Assembly (NCBI GenBank): GCA_020641055.1
Contig: CP067345.1
Location: 760,001-824,000 of the forward strand
Length of the DNA stretch: 64,000 nt
Origin: Clostridioides sp. ES-S-0010-02
GTDB lineage: Bacteria > Bacillota > Clostridia > Peptostreptococcales > Peptostreptococcaceae
Direction of reading: 5' to 3'
Shown here: positions 26,951 to 35,769 of the stretch, piece after piece
How positions within the stretch are numbered: the first letter of the stretch is position 1
Layout of the letters: every line of letters begins with the position of its first letter
The notes under the pieces: model-generated
The model's database searches: none
Seen by the model: only the letters and a program-made list of their open reading frames with translations
Told to the model about the DNA's origin: nothing
Program-made: the position numbers and the translations under genes

Positions 26951-26982
26951 AAAGAAAGTAGGATTTTACCTACTTTCTTTCG
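26951..26982 (+). terminator. Hairpin between importer and GTPase genes
   Basis: Perfect 12-bp arms AAAGAAAGTAGG (26951-26962) and CCTACTTTCTTT (26969-26980) with a 6-nt loop. The T-tract is inside the arm and no long T-run follows, so it could be a partial terminator that lowers downstream expression, or an RNA-stability hairpin. Confidence 0.5.
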
Positions 26983-26999
26983 TAAAAAGGGGAATTGAT

Positions 27000-27695
27000 A
27001 TGAAACTAATTACAGTAGCAGGGCCACCATCATCCGGAAAAACATCTGTTATTCTTCATCTAATTAAAGCTATGGAGGCAGAAGAAAATAAGGTTGGAGT
27101 AGTAAAGTTTGACTGTCTTACATCTTTTGACCAGATTAGATATGAAGAGAATAATATACCTGTTCAAATTGGACTATCTGGTAAAATTTGTCCAGACCAT
27201 TTTTTTATAAGTAATATTGAAGATGCACTTTATTGGTCTAAAAAATTAAACTTAGATATTTTAATTACTGAAAGTGCAGGGCTTTGTAATCGTTGCTCAC
27301 CCTATATAAAAACTATACCAGCAGTTTGTGTAATAGATAATTTATCAGGGATAAATACACCTAGAAAAATAGGACCAATGCTAAAATATGCTGATATTGT
27401 TGTAATTACAAAAGGAGACATAGTATCACAAGCAGAAAGGGAGGTATTTTCCTTTAATGTACGTCAAGTAAACTCAAAAGCTAAGATAATATTTATAAAT
27501 GGAATCACAGGACAAGGAGTATTTTTACTTAAGAAATATTTAAGTGATATAAAAGAAATAACCACGCTTAGGGAAAAACAATTACGTTTTACAACACCAG
27601 CATCAGTGTGTTCTTACTGTACTGGAGAGACTAGAATTGGAGAATCTTATCAAATGGGAATGATAAAGAAAATGGAGTTTGACTATGAAATATGA
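27000..27695 (+). CDS. HypB/UreG/CobW-like P-loop GTPase
   Basis: 231-aa SIMIBI-class GTPase of the kind that assists metal insertion into enzymes. Visible motifs are the P-loop GPPSSGKTSV (8-17), the ITESAGLC segment (about 93-100) in place of the DxxG switch, and the guanine-specificity motif ITKGD (about 138-142). A Cys pair in CSYCTGET near the C-terminus and a CNRC motif near residue 100 could hold metal. AAGGGG precedes the ATG. It overlaps the next gene by 11 bp. Role in nickel or cobalt handling is inferred from family and neighbours. Confidence 0.75.
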   Translation: MKLITVAGPPSSGKTSVILHLIKAMEAEENKVGVVKFDCLTSFDQIRYEENNIPVQIGLSGKICPDHFFISNIEDALYWSKKLNLDILITESAGLCNRCSPYIKTIPAVCVIDNLSGINTPRKIGPMLKYADIVVITKGDIVSQAEREVFSFNVRQVNSKAKIIFINGITGQGVFLLKKYLSDIKEITTLREKQLRFTTPASVCSYCTGETRIGESYQMGMIKKMEFDYEI

Positions 27696-28740
27696 TAATT
27701 ATGAAAATTTACTAAACATGTCTATAAAAGAGATAAAAGAAAACTACTCTATGGCCTTTGATTTTTTCTTAAATTACAATCTAAGTAATGTAGATGATTC
27801 AATTACTTTTAATAATCTAATAGAATCTTTAGATGAGGAATTTTATATAACTTTTGGGATAGAAAAAGAAGAATTATACATTAAATTGGTGGAGTTTTTA
27901 AAAGAATTTGGCCAAGATGAAAAGAGTTTAAATATAGAAAGCATTACTATTAATGGTGGGTACAATAAGCTAAAAGAAAAAGAAGCTATCTCATTGAAAA
28001 TAAAGGCTGGAGAAATTATAAGTATTGTTGGACCTACAGGTTCAGGAAAAAGTAGACTGTTAGAGGATATTGAATGTTTAGCCCAGAGAGACACTCCTAC
28101 TAACAGACAAATATTAATAAATGAAAGTATTCCAAGTGATGAAACTCGTTTTGTTATGGATGGAAAGCTAGTAGCTCAACTTTCACAAAATATGAATTTT
28201 GTAATGGATTTAACAGTAGAAGAATTTTTACAAATGCACTCTAAAAGTCGTTTTTGTAAAAATCAAGATGACATAGTAAAAAAATGCTTTTATTGTGCTA
28301 ATAAACTAGCTGGAGAAAAATTTGAATTAACCACAAAGATAACCCAATTATCAGGAGGTCAATCAAGAGCTCTTATGATATCGGATACTGCATATATGAG
28401 TTCTTCACCAATAGTTTTAATTGATGAAATTGAAAATGCAGGTATAGATAGAAAGGAAGCTCTAAGACTATTATCTAAAAAGGAAAAAATAATTTTGATT
28501 TCAACACATGACCCTATATTAGCTTTAAACGCTAATAAAAGAATAGTTATTAAAAATGGTGGAATTTCAAAGGTAATATCTACAACAGATGAAGAAATAG
28601 AAAGTATTAAATACATAGAAAGCTTAGATAATATTTTACTAGATATTAGGCACAAGGTTAGAAAAGGTGAAGTCTTAAATAGAAAAGAAATAGAGAGTAT
28701 TGTACAGGAGGAGGTAAATGACTTTGTGGGAACTTTATGA
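27685..28740 (+). CDS. ABC-type ATPase with N-terminal helical domain
   Basis: 351-aa protein. The first about 75 residues are an acidic helical domain with no clear match (weakly DUF1858/ScdA-N-like). The rest is an ABC ATPase: Walker A GPTGSGKS (about 112-119), signature LSGGQSR (about 227-233), Walker B IVLIDEIENAG (about 248-258) and the switch His in ISTHD. No permease is encoded beside it, so it may be a soluble chaperone-type ATPase acting with the GTPase. The ATG at 27685 has GGAG 7 nt upstream and is preferred over TTG at 27679. It overlaps both neighbours, indicating translational coupling. Confidence 0.75.
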   Translation: MKYDNYENLLNMSIKEIKENYSMAFDFFLNYNLSNVDDSITFNNLIESLDEEFYITFGIEKEELYIKLVEFLKEFGQDEKSLNIESITINGGYNKLKEKEAISLKIKAGEIISIVGPTGSGKSRLLEDIECLAQRDTPTNRQILINESIPSDETRFVMDGKLVAQLSQNMNFVMDLTVEEFLQMHSKSRFCKNQDDIVKKCFYCANKLAGEKFELTTKITQLSGGQSRALMISDTAYMSSSPIVLIDEIENAGIDRKEALRLLSKKEKIILISTHDPILALNANKRIVIKNGGISKVISTTDEEIESIKYIESLDNILLDIRHKVRKGEVLNRKEIESIVQEEVNDFVGTL

Positions 28741-29491
28741 TGATTTAATAGAAGGAATTCCTAAGGAGATAATAGTTGAAGATATAGCTGTTGGGCAACA
28801 TAATATTTTAGTAAGAAGTAGTGTAGGTAGTGGTATAGGTTTTGTATATAGTGAAGATGGGCGTCCTCCAGAGTTTGTAAAATCTTTTAAAGGAAAATCT
28901 TTATATGAAATAGCTGGATGTATTAAGTCTTGGAATATCACAGAATCAGGAATTGGCTTGGCTGCAATAAATTCTTATTATAATTCTGTAAAAGTTTCAA
29001 AAGAAAATAATATAAAGTTAAATGAAAACAATTTTATAGAAGATAGAATTAATGACCCTTTTATTTCATACCAGAATATGATAAGGGGAAAAAAGGTAGC
29101 GGTTATAGGTCATTTTCACTATTTAGAACAACTATTTGCACCTGTTTGTGATTTATCCATAATAGAAAGTGAAGATATATATGGTGATTATCCAGAGACT
29201 TCAGCACCATATATCTTACCTGAACAGGACTTTGTAGTTATATCTTGTTACACATTAAGTACAAAAACTTTTCCTTGGTATTTAGAATTAAGCAAAAATG
29301 CTTATGTGGTATTGGTAGGTCCAGCAACTCCAATGGCACCTATATTATTTAAGTATGGAGTAAATGATTTATCAGGATTTGTAATTAAAGAACATGATAA
29401 AGTAATGAGCATAATAAGTGGAAATGAGAGAAACAGTATGTTTTACAGTACAGGTCAGAAAGTAAATTTAAAAGACGGTGGGGAAATTTAA
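28718..29491 (+). CDS. DUF4213/DUF364 heavy-metal chelation-type protein
   Basis: 257-aa cytosolic protein with a canonical domain pair: DUF4213 (enolase-N-like, about residues 10-90, ending in GLAAINSYYN) and DUF364 (Rossmann-like, about 118-245) with GKKVAVIGHFHYLEQ, GDYPETSAPYILPEQD and VGPATPMAPILFKYGV. The family has a proposed metal-chelating active site; no reaction is known. GAGGAGG precedes the ATG, which overlaps the ATPase gene by 23 bp. It is the better-conserved of the two copies in this operon (the other is at 23243). Confidence 0.85.
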   Translation: MTLWELYDDLIEGIPKEIIVEDIAVGQHNILVRSSVGSGIGFVYSEDGRPPEFVKSFKGKSLYEIAGCIKSWNITESGIGLAAINSYYNSVKVSKENNIKLNENNFIEDRINDPFISYQNMIRGKKVAVIGHFHYLEQLFAPVCDLSIIESEDIYGDYPETSAPYILPEQDFVVISCYTLSTKTFPWYLELSKNAYVVLVGPATPMAPILFKYGVNDLSGFVIKEHDKVMSIISGNERNSMFYSTGQKVNLKDGGEI

Positions 29492-29493
29492 AT

Positions 29494-30192
29494 ATGAGAA
29501 TGAATTGGAATGATACTACAATAAAATCTTTTGTTGATGCAAGTGAATATACTGGTTTTCACAAGATATTAGCTAAAGAAGTAATTCCGTACATCAAAGA
29601 TAGCCAAACTTTTTGTGATGTAGGTTGTGGATTAGGTTTAATAGATATGTATTTAAGCAAAGAACTGAAAGATATAACTTGTATTGATATAAACCAAAAT
29701 GCTATAAATTATTTAGAAAAATCAATAAAAGACAATAATATAAGCAATATTAGGTGTATGGTAAAAGATTTTAAAGATATAAATACAAAATTTGATACTA
29801 TACTAATTTCTTTTTTTTCATATGAGAATATAGAATTTTTTACTGGGCATTGTGATAGATTAATTGCAATTGTTAATGATAAGTCCAAAACTCATATTCC
29901 AGTATCTAAGAAAAGAATGGATGTGGTGGAAAGACATAGTTCAAAAAATTTAAAAGTATTATTAGATGAAAAGAAACTTAGATATGAATTAATACCATTA
30001 AGTCTTGAATTTGGACAGACATTTACTTGTGAAGATGACATAGTTAGGTATGCTAAGTCTTATGATGAAGGCGGAGAGTATGAAACTATATACAATCATA
30101 TTATGAAAAATATAGTTAAGGGAGATAAAGTAGCTTATTACCTTCCATATGAAAAAAATATATCTGTTTTTATAATAGACTTTAATAGATAG
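29494..30192 (+). CDS. SAM-dependent methyltransferase-like protein
   Basis: 232-aa class I methyltransferase-fold protein, with the S-adenosylmethionine loop FCDVGCGLGLIDMYL (about residues 41-55) and the acidic CIDINQNAINYL end of strand 2. No substrate-specific motif is recognised. The gene starts 2 bp after the DUF364 stop and closes the operon. With the second methyltransferase gene at 35770 it brackets the riboswitch-controlled transporter, so it may modify a chelator or corrinoid-like ligand; that is inference. Confidence 0.75.
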   Translation: MRMNWNDTTIKSFVDASEYTGFHKILAKEVIPYIKDSQTFCDVGCGLGLIDMYLSKELKDITCIDINQNAINYLEKSIKDNNISNIRCMVKDFKDINTKFDTILISFFSYENIEFFTGHCDRLIAIVNDKSKTHIPVSKKRMDVVERHSSKNLKVLLDEKKLRYELIPLSLEFGQTFTCEDDIVRYAKSYDEGGEYETIYNHIMKNIVKGDKVAYYLPYEKNISVFIIDFNR

Positions 30193-30240
30193 ATAATTGT
30201 AAATTTTAATTTTGCATATAGTGCTATATTTTGATTTAAG

Positions 30241-30269
30241 TTGACAATTTATATAAGATTGCATACAAT
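30241..30269 (+). promoter_or_regulatory. Sigma-70 promoter ahead of cobalamin riboswitch
   Basis: TTGACA (30241-30246), 17-bp spacer, TACAAT (30264-30269); transcription would start near 30276, just before the riboswitch. Confidence 0.75.
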
Positions 30270-30287
30270 TAAACTAAGAATTGAATA

Positions 30288-30430
30288 AACGTATTTAAAG
30301 AGTAGGGAAGTTGGTGAAAATCCAACACGAACCCATCACTGTAAGCATGGATAAATTCTGCATAGCCAACAGATGTTATTTAGAAAGGCTGAGAAAATGA
30401 AATGTAAGTCAGATACCTACATTAAATATT
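30288..30430 (+). ncRNA. Cobalamin riboswitch
   Basis: The conserved core is visible: GGGAAGTTGGTGAAAATCC (30305-30323), then the CACGAACCCATCACTGTAA segment (30326-30344), and the B12-box-like GTAAGTCAGATACCTAC (30404-30420). The closing stem pairs TATTTAA-N3-GTAGG (from 30291) with CCTAC-N2-TTAAATA (to about 30429). A terminator at 30516-30545 serves as expression platform. It predicts that the transporter operon downstream is switched off when cobalamin is abundant. Confidence 0.9.
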
Positions 30431-30515
30431 AGTAAATAAATTTAGGGGGGAGCAACTAGATTTATTGTCTTGTATATGGAATTTAGAATTTAAAGTATAC
30501 ATATTAAAATGGGAT

Positions 30516-30545
30516 GTTATAGCATTATTTGCTATAACTTTTTTT
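30516..30545 (+). terminator. Riboswitch-associated terminator
   Basis: GTTATAGC (30516-30523) and GCTATAAC (30531-30538) around ATTATTT, followed by seven T. It sits 35 bp before the start of the binding-protein gene, the expected place for riboswitch-controlled attenuation. Confidence 0.88.
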
Positions 30546-30579
30546 ATGCTCATATTTCTAAATAAGGGGGAAATGTATT

Positions 30580-32160
30580 ATGAGGAAGATTTCAAAAGGG
30601 AAGCTGAGTAGTATAATTTTAGCAATTATGCTGATGTTATCATTGATAACAGGGTGTAGTAAACCAGAGGAAAATAATGATGTTAGTAAGATGAATAATG
30701 AAAAGGAAGTAGTTTTAGCAGCAGCTAGAGATTTGGCACCAGGTGAACAAGATGCTTATTACACAAGTTCTATACTCTATGTTTGGGAACCGTTAATAGG
30801 GTTGGGTGATGATGGAAAACCAAAGGCAGAACTTGCAGAAAAATGGTCAAATTCAGGTGATTATAAAGAATGGACATTTACAATAAAGAAGGGTGTAAAA
30901 TTCCATGATGGTGTAGATTTGAATGCAGATTCAGTAGTAAAAAATTTTGAACGTTATATGAATATGAAAACGAAATCTTCACCTTTTTATTCGTTTGATA
31001 TAGAAAAGACATATCCTAATTTACAAAGTGTGGATAAAGTTTCTGACTATGAAGTTAAACTTACTTTCAGTAAACCAATATCAACTTTAATATACAACAT
31101 GGCTAGATTTGGAAGTGCTATGTATAGTCCAGAGTGTTTTGATGTAAAAACGGGAGACTTTACTAAGTATGCACAAGGAACTGGTCCATTTAAGATAAAA
31201 GAACGAGAAAAAGAACAATTTGTTTTGTTAGAGAGAAATCAAGACTATTATGGAGATAAAAGTAAAGTTAAAAATGTAAGAGTAAATGTAATTAAAGATG
31301 CACAAACTCGTTACACAGCACTTAAATCAGAGGAAATTATGGGTGTTATGGATTTAGGGGCTATTACTCCAGAGTTAGCTAGTGAGCTAATAAAGGATGA
31401 AAACTTTGAGATTAAAACATCTCCATCAACAATAACTCAATTTGTATCTACAAACGGTACTAGGGCACCATTTAATAATGTTAAGATAAAAGAAGCACTA
31501 AGCTTGTTGGTGGATAGAGAAACTATAGTAAATAAATTTTATGGAGGATATGGAACTCCGACTATGAATATATTGAACCAAGGTTCACCTTTTGCTAAGG
31601 AAATTAAACCTGTTTATGATGCAGAAAAAGCAAAAAAAATTATAAAGAATGAGTTAAAAGGGGAAACAAAAGAGTTAGAGTTTATAATACCATCTTATGG
31701 TGTAGACCGTTATCCATACAAAACTGTAGCAGAGTATATACAATCTGTATTAAGTGAAGTTGGATTAAACTCTAAAATAACTATACTTGATGGTGCTGCT
31801 TTTAAGGAAGCACAAAAAACAGGAAATTATGACATAGCACTTCACACTCAAGGGCTTCCAAATGCAGAACCATTTTCTATATTTGATAGTTATATGAGAA
31901 GCACAGGGTCAAGTAATATAGCTTATTCATTGGGCTATAAAAATGAAAGAGCAGATGAATTAATAGGTCAATTAGAAAAAACAATGGATTTAGATAAAAG
32001 AAGTAAAATATATGATGAGCTTCAAGATATATCATCAGAACACCCATCAGCTATACCATTATTTGAAGATGTTAACTTAATTGCCTATAATAAAAAAATA
32101 ACTGGATACAAACCTACATTATATGGGACTACATTAGCAAATATGGAGTGGAGTAAGTAG
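30580..32160 (+). CDS. NikA/OppA-family substrate-binding lipoprotein
   Basis: 526-aa extracytoplasmic solute-binding lipoprotein (SBP family 5). The signal peptide ends in the lipobox LITGC with Cys26. Mature features include YVWEPLIGLGDDGKPKAELA and WTFTIKKGVKFHDG near residues 70-110, which match nickel/dipeptide-type binders; the SBP_bac_5 domain runs to about residue 450. It lies directly behind a cobalamin riboswitch and its terminator, which argues for cobalt, a corrinoid precursor or a cobalt/nickel chelate rather than peptide as ligand. AAGGGGG precedes the ATG. Confidence 0.88.
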   Translation: MRKISKGKLSSIILAIMLMLSLITGCSKPEENNDVSKMNNEKEVVLAAARDLAPGEQDAYYTSSILYVWEPLIGLGDDGKPKAELAEKWSNSGDYKEWTFTIKKGVKFHDGVDLNADSVVKNFERYMNMKTKSSPFYSFDIEKTYPNLQSVDKVSDYEVKLTFSKPISTLIYNMARFGSAMYSPECFDVKTGDFTKYAQGTGPFKIKEREKEQFVLLERNQDYYGDKSKVKNVRVNVIKDAQTRYTALKSEEIMGVMDLGAITPELASELIKDENFEIKTSPSTITQFVSTNGTRAPFNNVKIKEALSLLVDRETIVNKFYGGYGTPTMNILNQGSPFAKEIKPVYDAEKAKKIIKNELKGETKELEFIIPSYGVDRYPYKTVAEYIQSVLSEVGLNSKITILDGAAFKEAQKTGNYDIALHTQGLPNAEPFSIFDSYMRSTGSSNIAYSLGYKNERADELIGQLEKTMDLDKRSKIYDELQDISSEHPSAIPLFEDVNLIAYNKKITGYKPTLYGTTLANMEWSK

Positions 32161-33107
32161 TGAAAACACCATTTAAATATTTAATTAGAAGGATATTGAT
32201 GACTATCCCTATTTTGATAGGAATAACTTTTCTAGGATTTATATTAGGGGTTATAGCACCTGGTGACCCAGCAGTTGAATATTTAAGCATGGATGGTATT
32301 TCTGCTCCTACAGATGAAGAAATAGAAAGAGTTAGAGAAGAGTTAGGGTTAAATGATAATATTATAGTTCAGTATATTAATTGGACTAAAAAAGCTATGA
32401 CTGGAGATTTAGGACTTTCCTATATCAAAAAGACATCTATCACAGAAGAGATATTAAGAAGGTTACCAATAACCTTCTCTTTATCTTTAATGGCTATGTT
32501 TTTTGTTATAGTGTTATCTATACCATTAGCTATAATCATGGCTTTAAAAAAGGATTCAGCGATAGATAAGATTGGCACTTTTGTATCTTTACTTATGATA
32601 TCTATTCCAGGGTTTTGGTTAGCTATTATTATGTTAAGTATATTTTGTGAGAATCTTAGATGGCTACCTACGAGTGGGTATGGTACGATTAAACATTTAA
32701 TAATGCCTGGATTTGTTTTAGCAGCTGGGACTATAGGAACTGTAGCAAGGTTAAATAGAGCAACTTTAATAGAAAGTATAGGACAAAACTATATAACAGT
32801 GGCAAAAGCTAAGGGTCTGTCAAATAAAATAGTTATTTTTAAGTATGCTTTTTTAAATTCATTAATGCCCATTGTAACAGTTCTGGGAAACTATTTTGGT
32901 GCTATTTTAGGAGGCTCCACAGTGGTTGAGGTTATTTTTAGTATTCCAGGTATGGGAAGTTATGTAATACAAGGAATAATGAGTAGAGATTATCCAGTGG
33001 TACAAGGATATGTGCTATTTACAGGAATTATATTTATAGTGTTTAATTTAATTGTAGACATATGTTACCTATTTCTTAATCCTAAAATGAGGGTGGGAGG
33101 TAAATGA
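32160..33107 (+). CDS. NikB/DppB-type ABC permease
   Basis: 315-aa membrane permease with about six membrane segments. The N-terminus YLIRRILMTIPILIGITFLG is typical of this subunit; the EAA-like loop reads NYITVAKAKGLSNKIVIFKYA (split across residues 208-228). The GTG start shares one base with the preceding TAG stop (TAGTG), so translation is coupled. It pairs with the next permease. Confidence 0.92.
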   Translation: MKTPFKYLIRRILMTIPILIGITFLGFILGVIAPGDPAVEYLSMDGISAPTDEEIERVREELGLNDNIIVQYINWTKKAMTGDLGLSYIKKTSITEEILRRLPITFSLSLMAMFFVIVLSIPLAIIMALKKDSAIDKIGTFVSLLMISIPGFWLAIIMLSIFCENLRWLPTSGYGTIKHLIMPGFVLAAGTIGTVARLNRATLIESIGQNYITVAKAKGLSNKIVIFKYAFLNSLMPIVTVLGNYFGAILGGSTVVEVIFSIPGMGSYVIQGIMSRDYPVVQGYVLFTGIIFIVFNLIVDICYLFLNPKMRVGGK

Positions 33108-33108
33108 G

Positions 33109-33945
33109 ATGAATAAATTTAAAGAAATGTTATTTATACATAAACTAGCTTTTTTAGTGCTAATAATTATGATACTTGTTGCAATATTTGCACCAGAGTT
33201 AGCTCCATATGACCCTAATAAAGTACAAATGGATGATAGATTAATGGGAATTTCTAGAGAACATATACTTGGTACAGATACTCTAGGCAGAGATATTCTA
33301 AGTAGGATATTATATGGAGCCAGAGTATCAATATCTTTAGCTTTTTTAGCAACCTTATTAACAATGCTATTTGGTAGTTTTGTGGGTATAATAGCAGGAT
33401 ATTGTGGTGGGATAGTAGATACGATAATACAGTCAATTGTAAATATATTTCAAGGTCTTCCAAGTCTTAGCTTTATGATTGCTCTTGCTGGAGTTCTTGG
33501 GCCAGGTATAAAAAGTTTATTAATTGCAATAGTATTCACTTCTTGGGCTGGTTTTTCAAGAATAGTTAGAGGAGAGGTATTAAAGGTAAAAGAAGAAAAA
33601 TATGTTGAAGGTGCAAGAGCACTAGGGGCTAGTCATATTTATATAATTTTGCACTATATAATTCCAAATATATTTGCTCCTTTTATAGTACTATTTGCAA
33701 TAAGGGTAGGAAAAAGTGTACTTTCTATGGCATCGTTAAGTTTTTTAGGTCTAGGAATACAACCCCCACAAGCAGATTGGGGTGTTATGATAAATGATGC
33801 TAAGACTCATTTTAGAAGCTATCCAAATCTATTATTAGCACCTGGGTTTAGTATATTATTATTGTGTTGCAGTATAAATTTAATTGGAGATGCACTAAGG
33901 GATATGTTTGATGAAAAAAGCAACACTTTAAGCCAATATCTTTAG
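33109..33945 (+). CDS. NikC/DppC-type ABC permease
   Basis: 278-aa second permease subunit with about six membrane segments. Family motifs are HILGTDTLGRDILSRILYGA (about residues 48-67) and the EAA loop YVEGARALGASHIYIILHYI (about 165-184). GGGAGG lies inside the end of the previous gene, and the start is 1 bp after its stop. It forms the channel with the DppB-type subunit. Confidence 0.92.
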   Translation: MNKFKEMLFIHKLAFLVLIIMILVAIFAPELAPYDPNKVQMDDRLMGISREHILGTDTLGRDILSRILYGARVSISLAFLATLLTMLFGSFVGIIAGYCGGIVDTIIQSIVNIFQGLPSLSFMIALAGVLGPGIKSLLIAIVFTSWAGFSRIVRGEVLKVKEEKYVEGARALGASHIYIILHYIIPNIFAPFIVLFAIRVGKSVLSMASLSFLGLGIQPPQADWGVMINDAKTHFRSYPNLLLAPGFSILLLCCSINLIGDALRDMFDEKSNTLSQYL

Positions 33946-33959
33946 AAGGAATAAAAACT

Positions 33960-34919
33960 ATGAATAGAGATATAAGTATAAAAGATTTAAAAATTCATTT
34001 TAATACTAAGGAAGGAAAAGTAAGAGCTGTAGATGGAATATCTAGAACCTTTCAAAGTGGTAAAATTACAGGAATTATTGGAGAAACTGGAAGTGGAAAA
34101 TCGGTACTAGGACTAGGGATTTTGAACCTTGTATCTAATAACTCAACTGTTTCAGGCAGTGTCTTATATGAAGAAAAAGATTTGCTAAAAATTAAAGAAA
34201 ATGAAATTAGAGAAATCAGAGGGAAAAAAATAGCGTTAATACCCCAAAATCCATCAAGTTCTTTTAATCCAATATTGAAAATAGGAAGTCATATGAATGA
34301 ACTTTTTTATTATCATGGAAAAGAAAAAAAGAATTCTTGTAAGAGTAAAAGTTTGGAGATATTAAAAAATTTTTTTTTCTCAAATAGTGAGTTGGTTTAT
34401 AATTCGTATGGATTTCAGTTAAGTGGAGGTATGAGTCAAAGAGCATTAGCAGCTATAGGGACAGCACTAAAACCTAACTGGGTAATTGCAGATGAACCAA
34501 CTAAAGGGTTGGATGCAATAATAAGAAAGCAAGTATATGAAGTATTTTATGATTTAAGAAGTAATATGGGCGTTAGCATGATACTTATAACTCATGATTT
34601 AATGCTAGCTAAAAAGCTTTGTGATGAAGTTGTAGTTATGTATGCAGGTAAAATCATAGAAGAGGGTACAAAAAATAGTATCTTTAATAATCCACTACAT
34701 CCTTATACGAGAGGTTTAATTGATTCACAGCCAAATAAAAAATTAATACCCATTGAAGGGATAGCGCCAAGTCTAACAAACTTACCAAAAGGATGTAGAT
34801 TTTCTCCGAGATGCAAGGTTGCAAAAAAAACATGTATTGATTATGAACCAAGACTATTTGATGTTAATGGTTCAAAAGTGAGGTGTTTTCTTTATGATAA
34901 GAGTTTGCAACCTTTATAA
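33960..34919 (+). CDS. NikD/OppD-type ABC ATPase
   Basis: 319-aa ATPase with Walker A GETGSGKS (about residues 41-48), signature LSGGMSQR (about 156-163) and Walker B WVIADEPTKGLD (about 176-187). The C-terminal oligopeptide/dipeptide domain ends in the Cys-containing RFSPRCKVAKKTC motif common in this subfamily. GAAGGA precedes the ATG. The gene overlaps the following ATPase gene by 26 bp. Confidence 0.9.
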   Translation: MNRDISIKDLKIHFNTKEGKVRAVDGISRTFQSGKITGIIGETGSGKSVLGLGILNLVSNNSTVSGSVLYEEKDLLKIKENEIREIRGKKIALIPQNPSSSFNPILKIGSHMNELFYYHGKEKKNSCKSKSLEILKNFFFSNSELVYNSYGFQLSGGMSQRALAAIGTALKPNWVIADEPTKGLDAIIRKQVYEVFYDLRSNMGVSMILITHDLMLAKKLCDEVVVMYAGKIIEEGTKNSIFNNPLHPYTRGLIDSQPNKKLIPIEGIAPSLTNLPKGCRFSPRCKVAKKTCIDYEPRLFDVNGSKVRCFLYDKSLQPL

Positions 34920-35658
34920 GGAGTTTAAAAGCGGAATAATCAATAAAAAGATAGTTAAGGCGGTAGATGATGTATCTTTTGAAATCAAAGAGGGAAAAAC
35001 CTTAGGTCTTGTAGGAGAAAGTGGATGCGGAAAATCAACTTTATCAAGGCTTATTTTAAGACTTATTAAATGTGACAGAGGTAAAATTTATTTTAATGGT
35101 AGAGATATCAGTAATTATGATTTTTCTCAAATGAGGGATTTAAGAAAAGAGATACAGATAATATTTCAACATCCAGATTCTGCCCTAAGCCCTAAAAAAA
35201 CTATATATGGGAGCCTTGTGGAACCATTAAAAATTCATAAACTCTATGAAAAGAATAAAGCAAGAGAATACATAATGGAATATTTAAGTTTTGTTGGGCT
35301 TAGTGAGGAAATTTTAAATAGATACCCACATCAAGTAAGTGGAGGACAAATACAAAGAGTTGCTTTAGCTAGAGTGCTTTTATTAAATCCTAAATTTATG
35401 ATATTAGATGAACCTACATCAATGCTAGATGTATCTGTGCAAGCTCAAGTTATACAGGTTTTGAAGAAAGCTCAAAAACAGTTTAATATAACCTATTTAT
35501 TTATATCTCATGATATAGACTTAGTAAAAGAAGTTAGTGATGAGGTTGCAGTCATGTTAAATGGCAAGATAGTTGAAATTATAGATGCTAAGGAATTGTA
35601 TAAAAGTGCAAAGCATGCTTATACCAAAGAGCTTGTTGAGAATTTCACTAATTTTTAA
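34894..35658 (+). CDS. NikE/OppF-type ABC ATPase
   Basis: 254-aa second ATPase with Walker A GESGCGKST (about residues 45-53), signature VSGGQIQR (about 149-156) and Walker B FMILDEPTSMLD (about 169-180). It completes a five-subunit importer: binding lipoprotein, two permeases and two ATPases. The start overlaps the preceding gene, with GAGGTG upstream. Confidence 0.9.
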   Translation: MIRVCNLYKEFKSGIINKKIVKAVDDVSFEIKEGKTLGLVGESGCGKSTLSRLILRLIKCDRGKIYFNGRDISNYDFSQMRDLRKEIQIIFQHPDSALSPKKTIYGSLVEPLKIHKLYEKNKAREYIMEYLSFVGLSEEILNRYPHQVSGGQIQRVALARVLLLNPKFMILDEPTSMLDVSVQAQVIQVLKKAQKQFNITYLFISHDIDLVKEVSDEVAVMLNGKIVEIIDAKELYKSAKHAYTKELVENFTNF

Positions 35659-35769
35659 AATATAGTAATCAATTGTTTAATTAATCAATCATTACATTAG
35701 TAAGAGTAGTTTTTTGAGTATAGAAAATTACAAATCTCGCCCTAATATTTTTAGAAAGGAAGAGTAATT

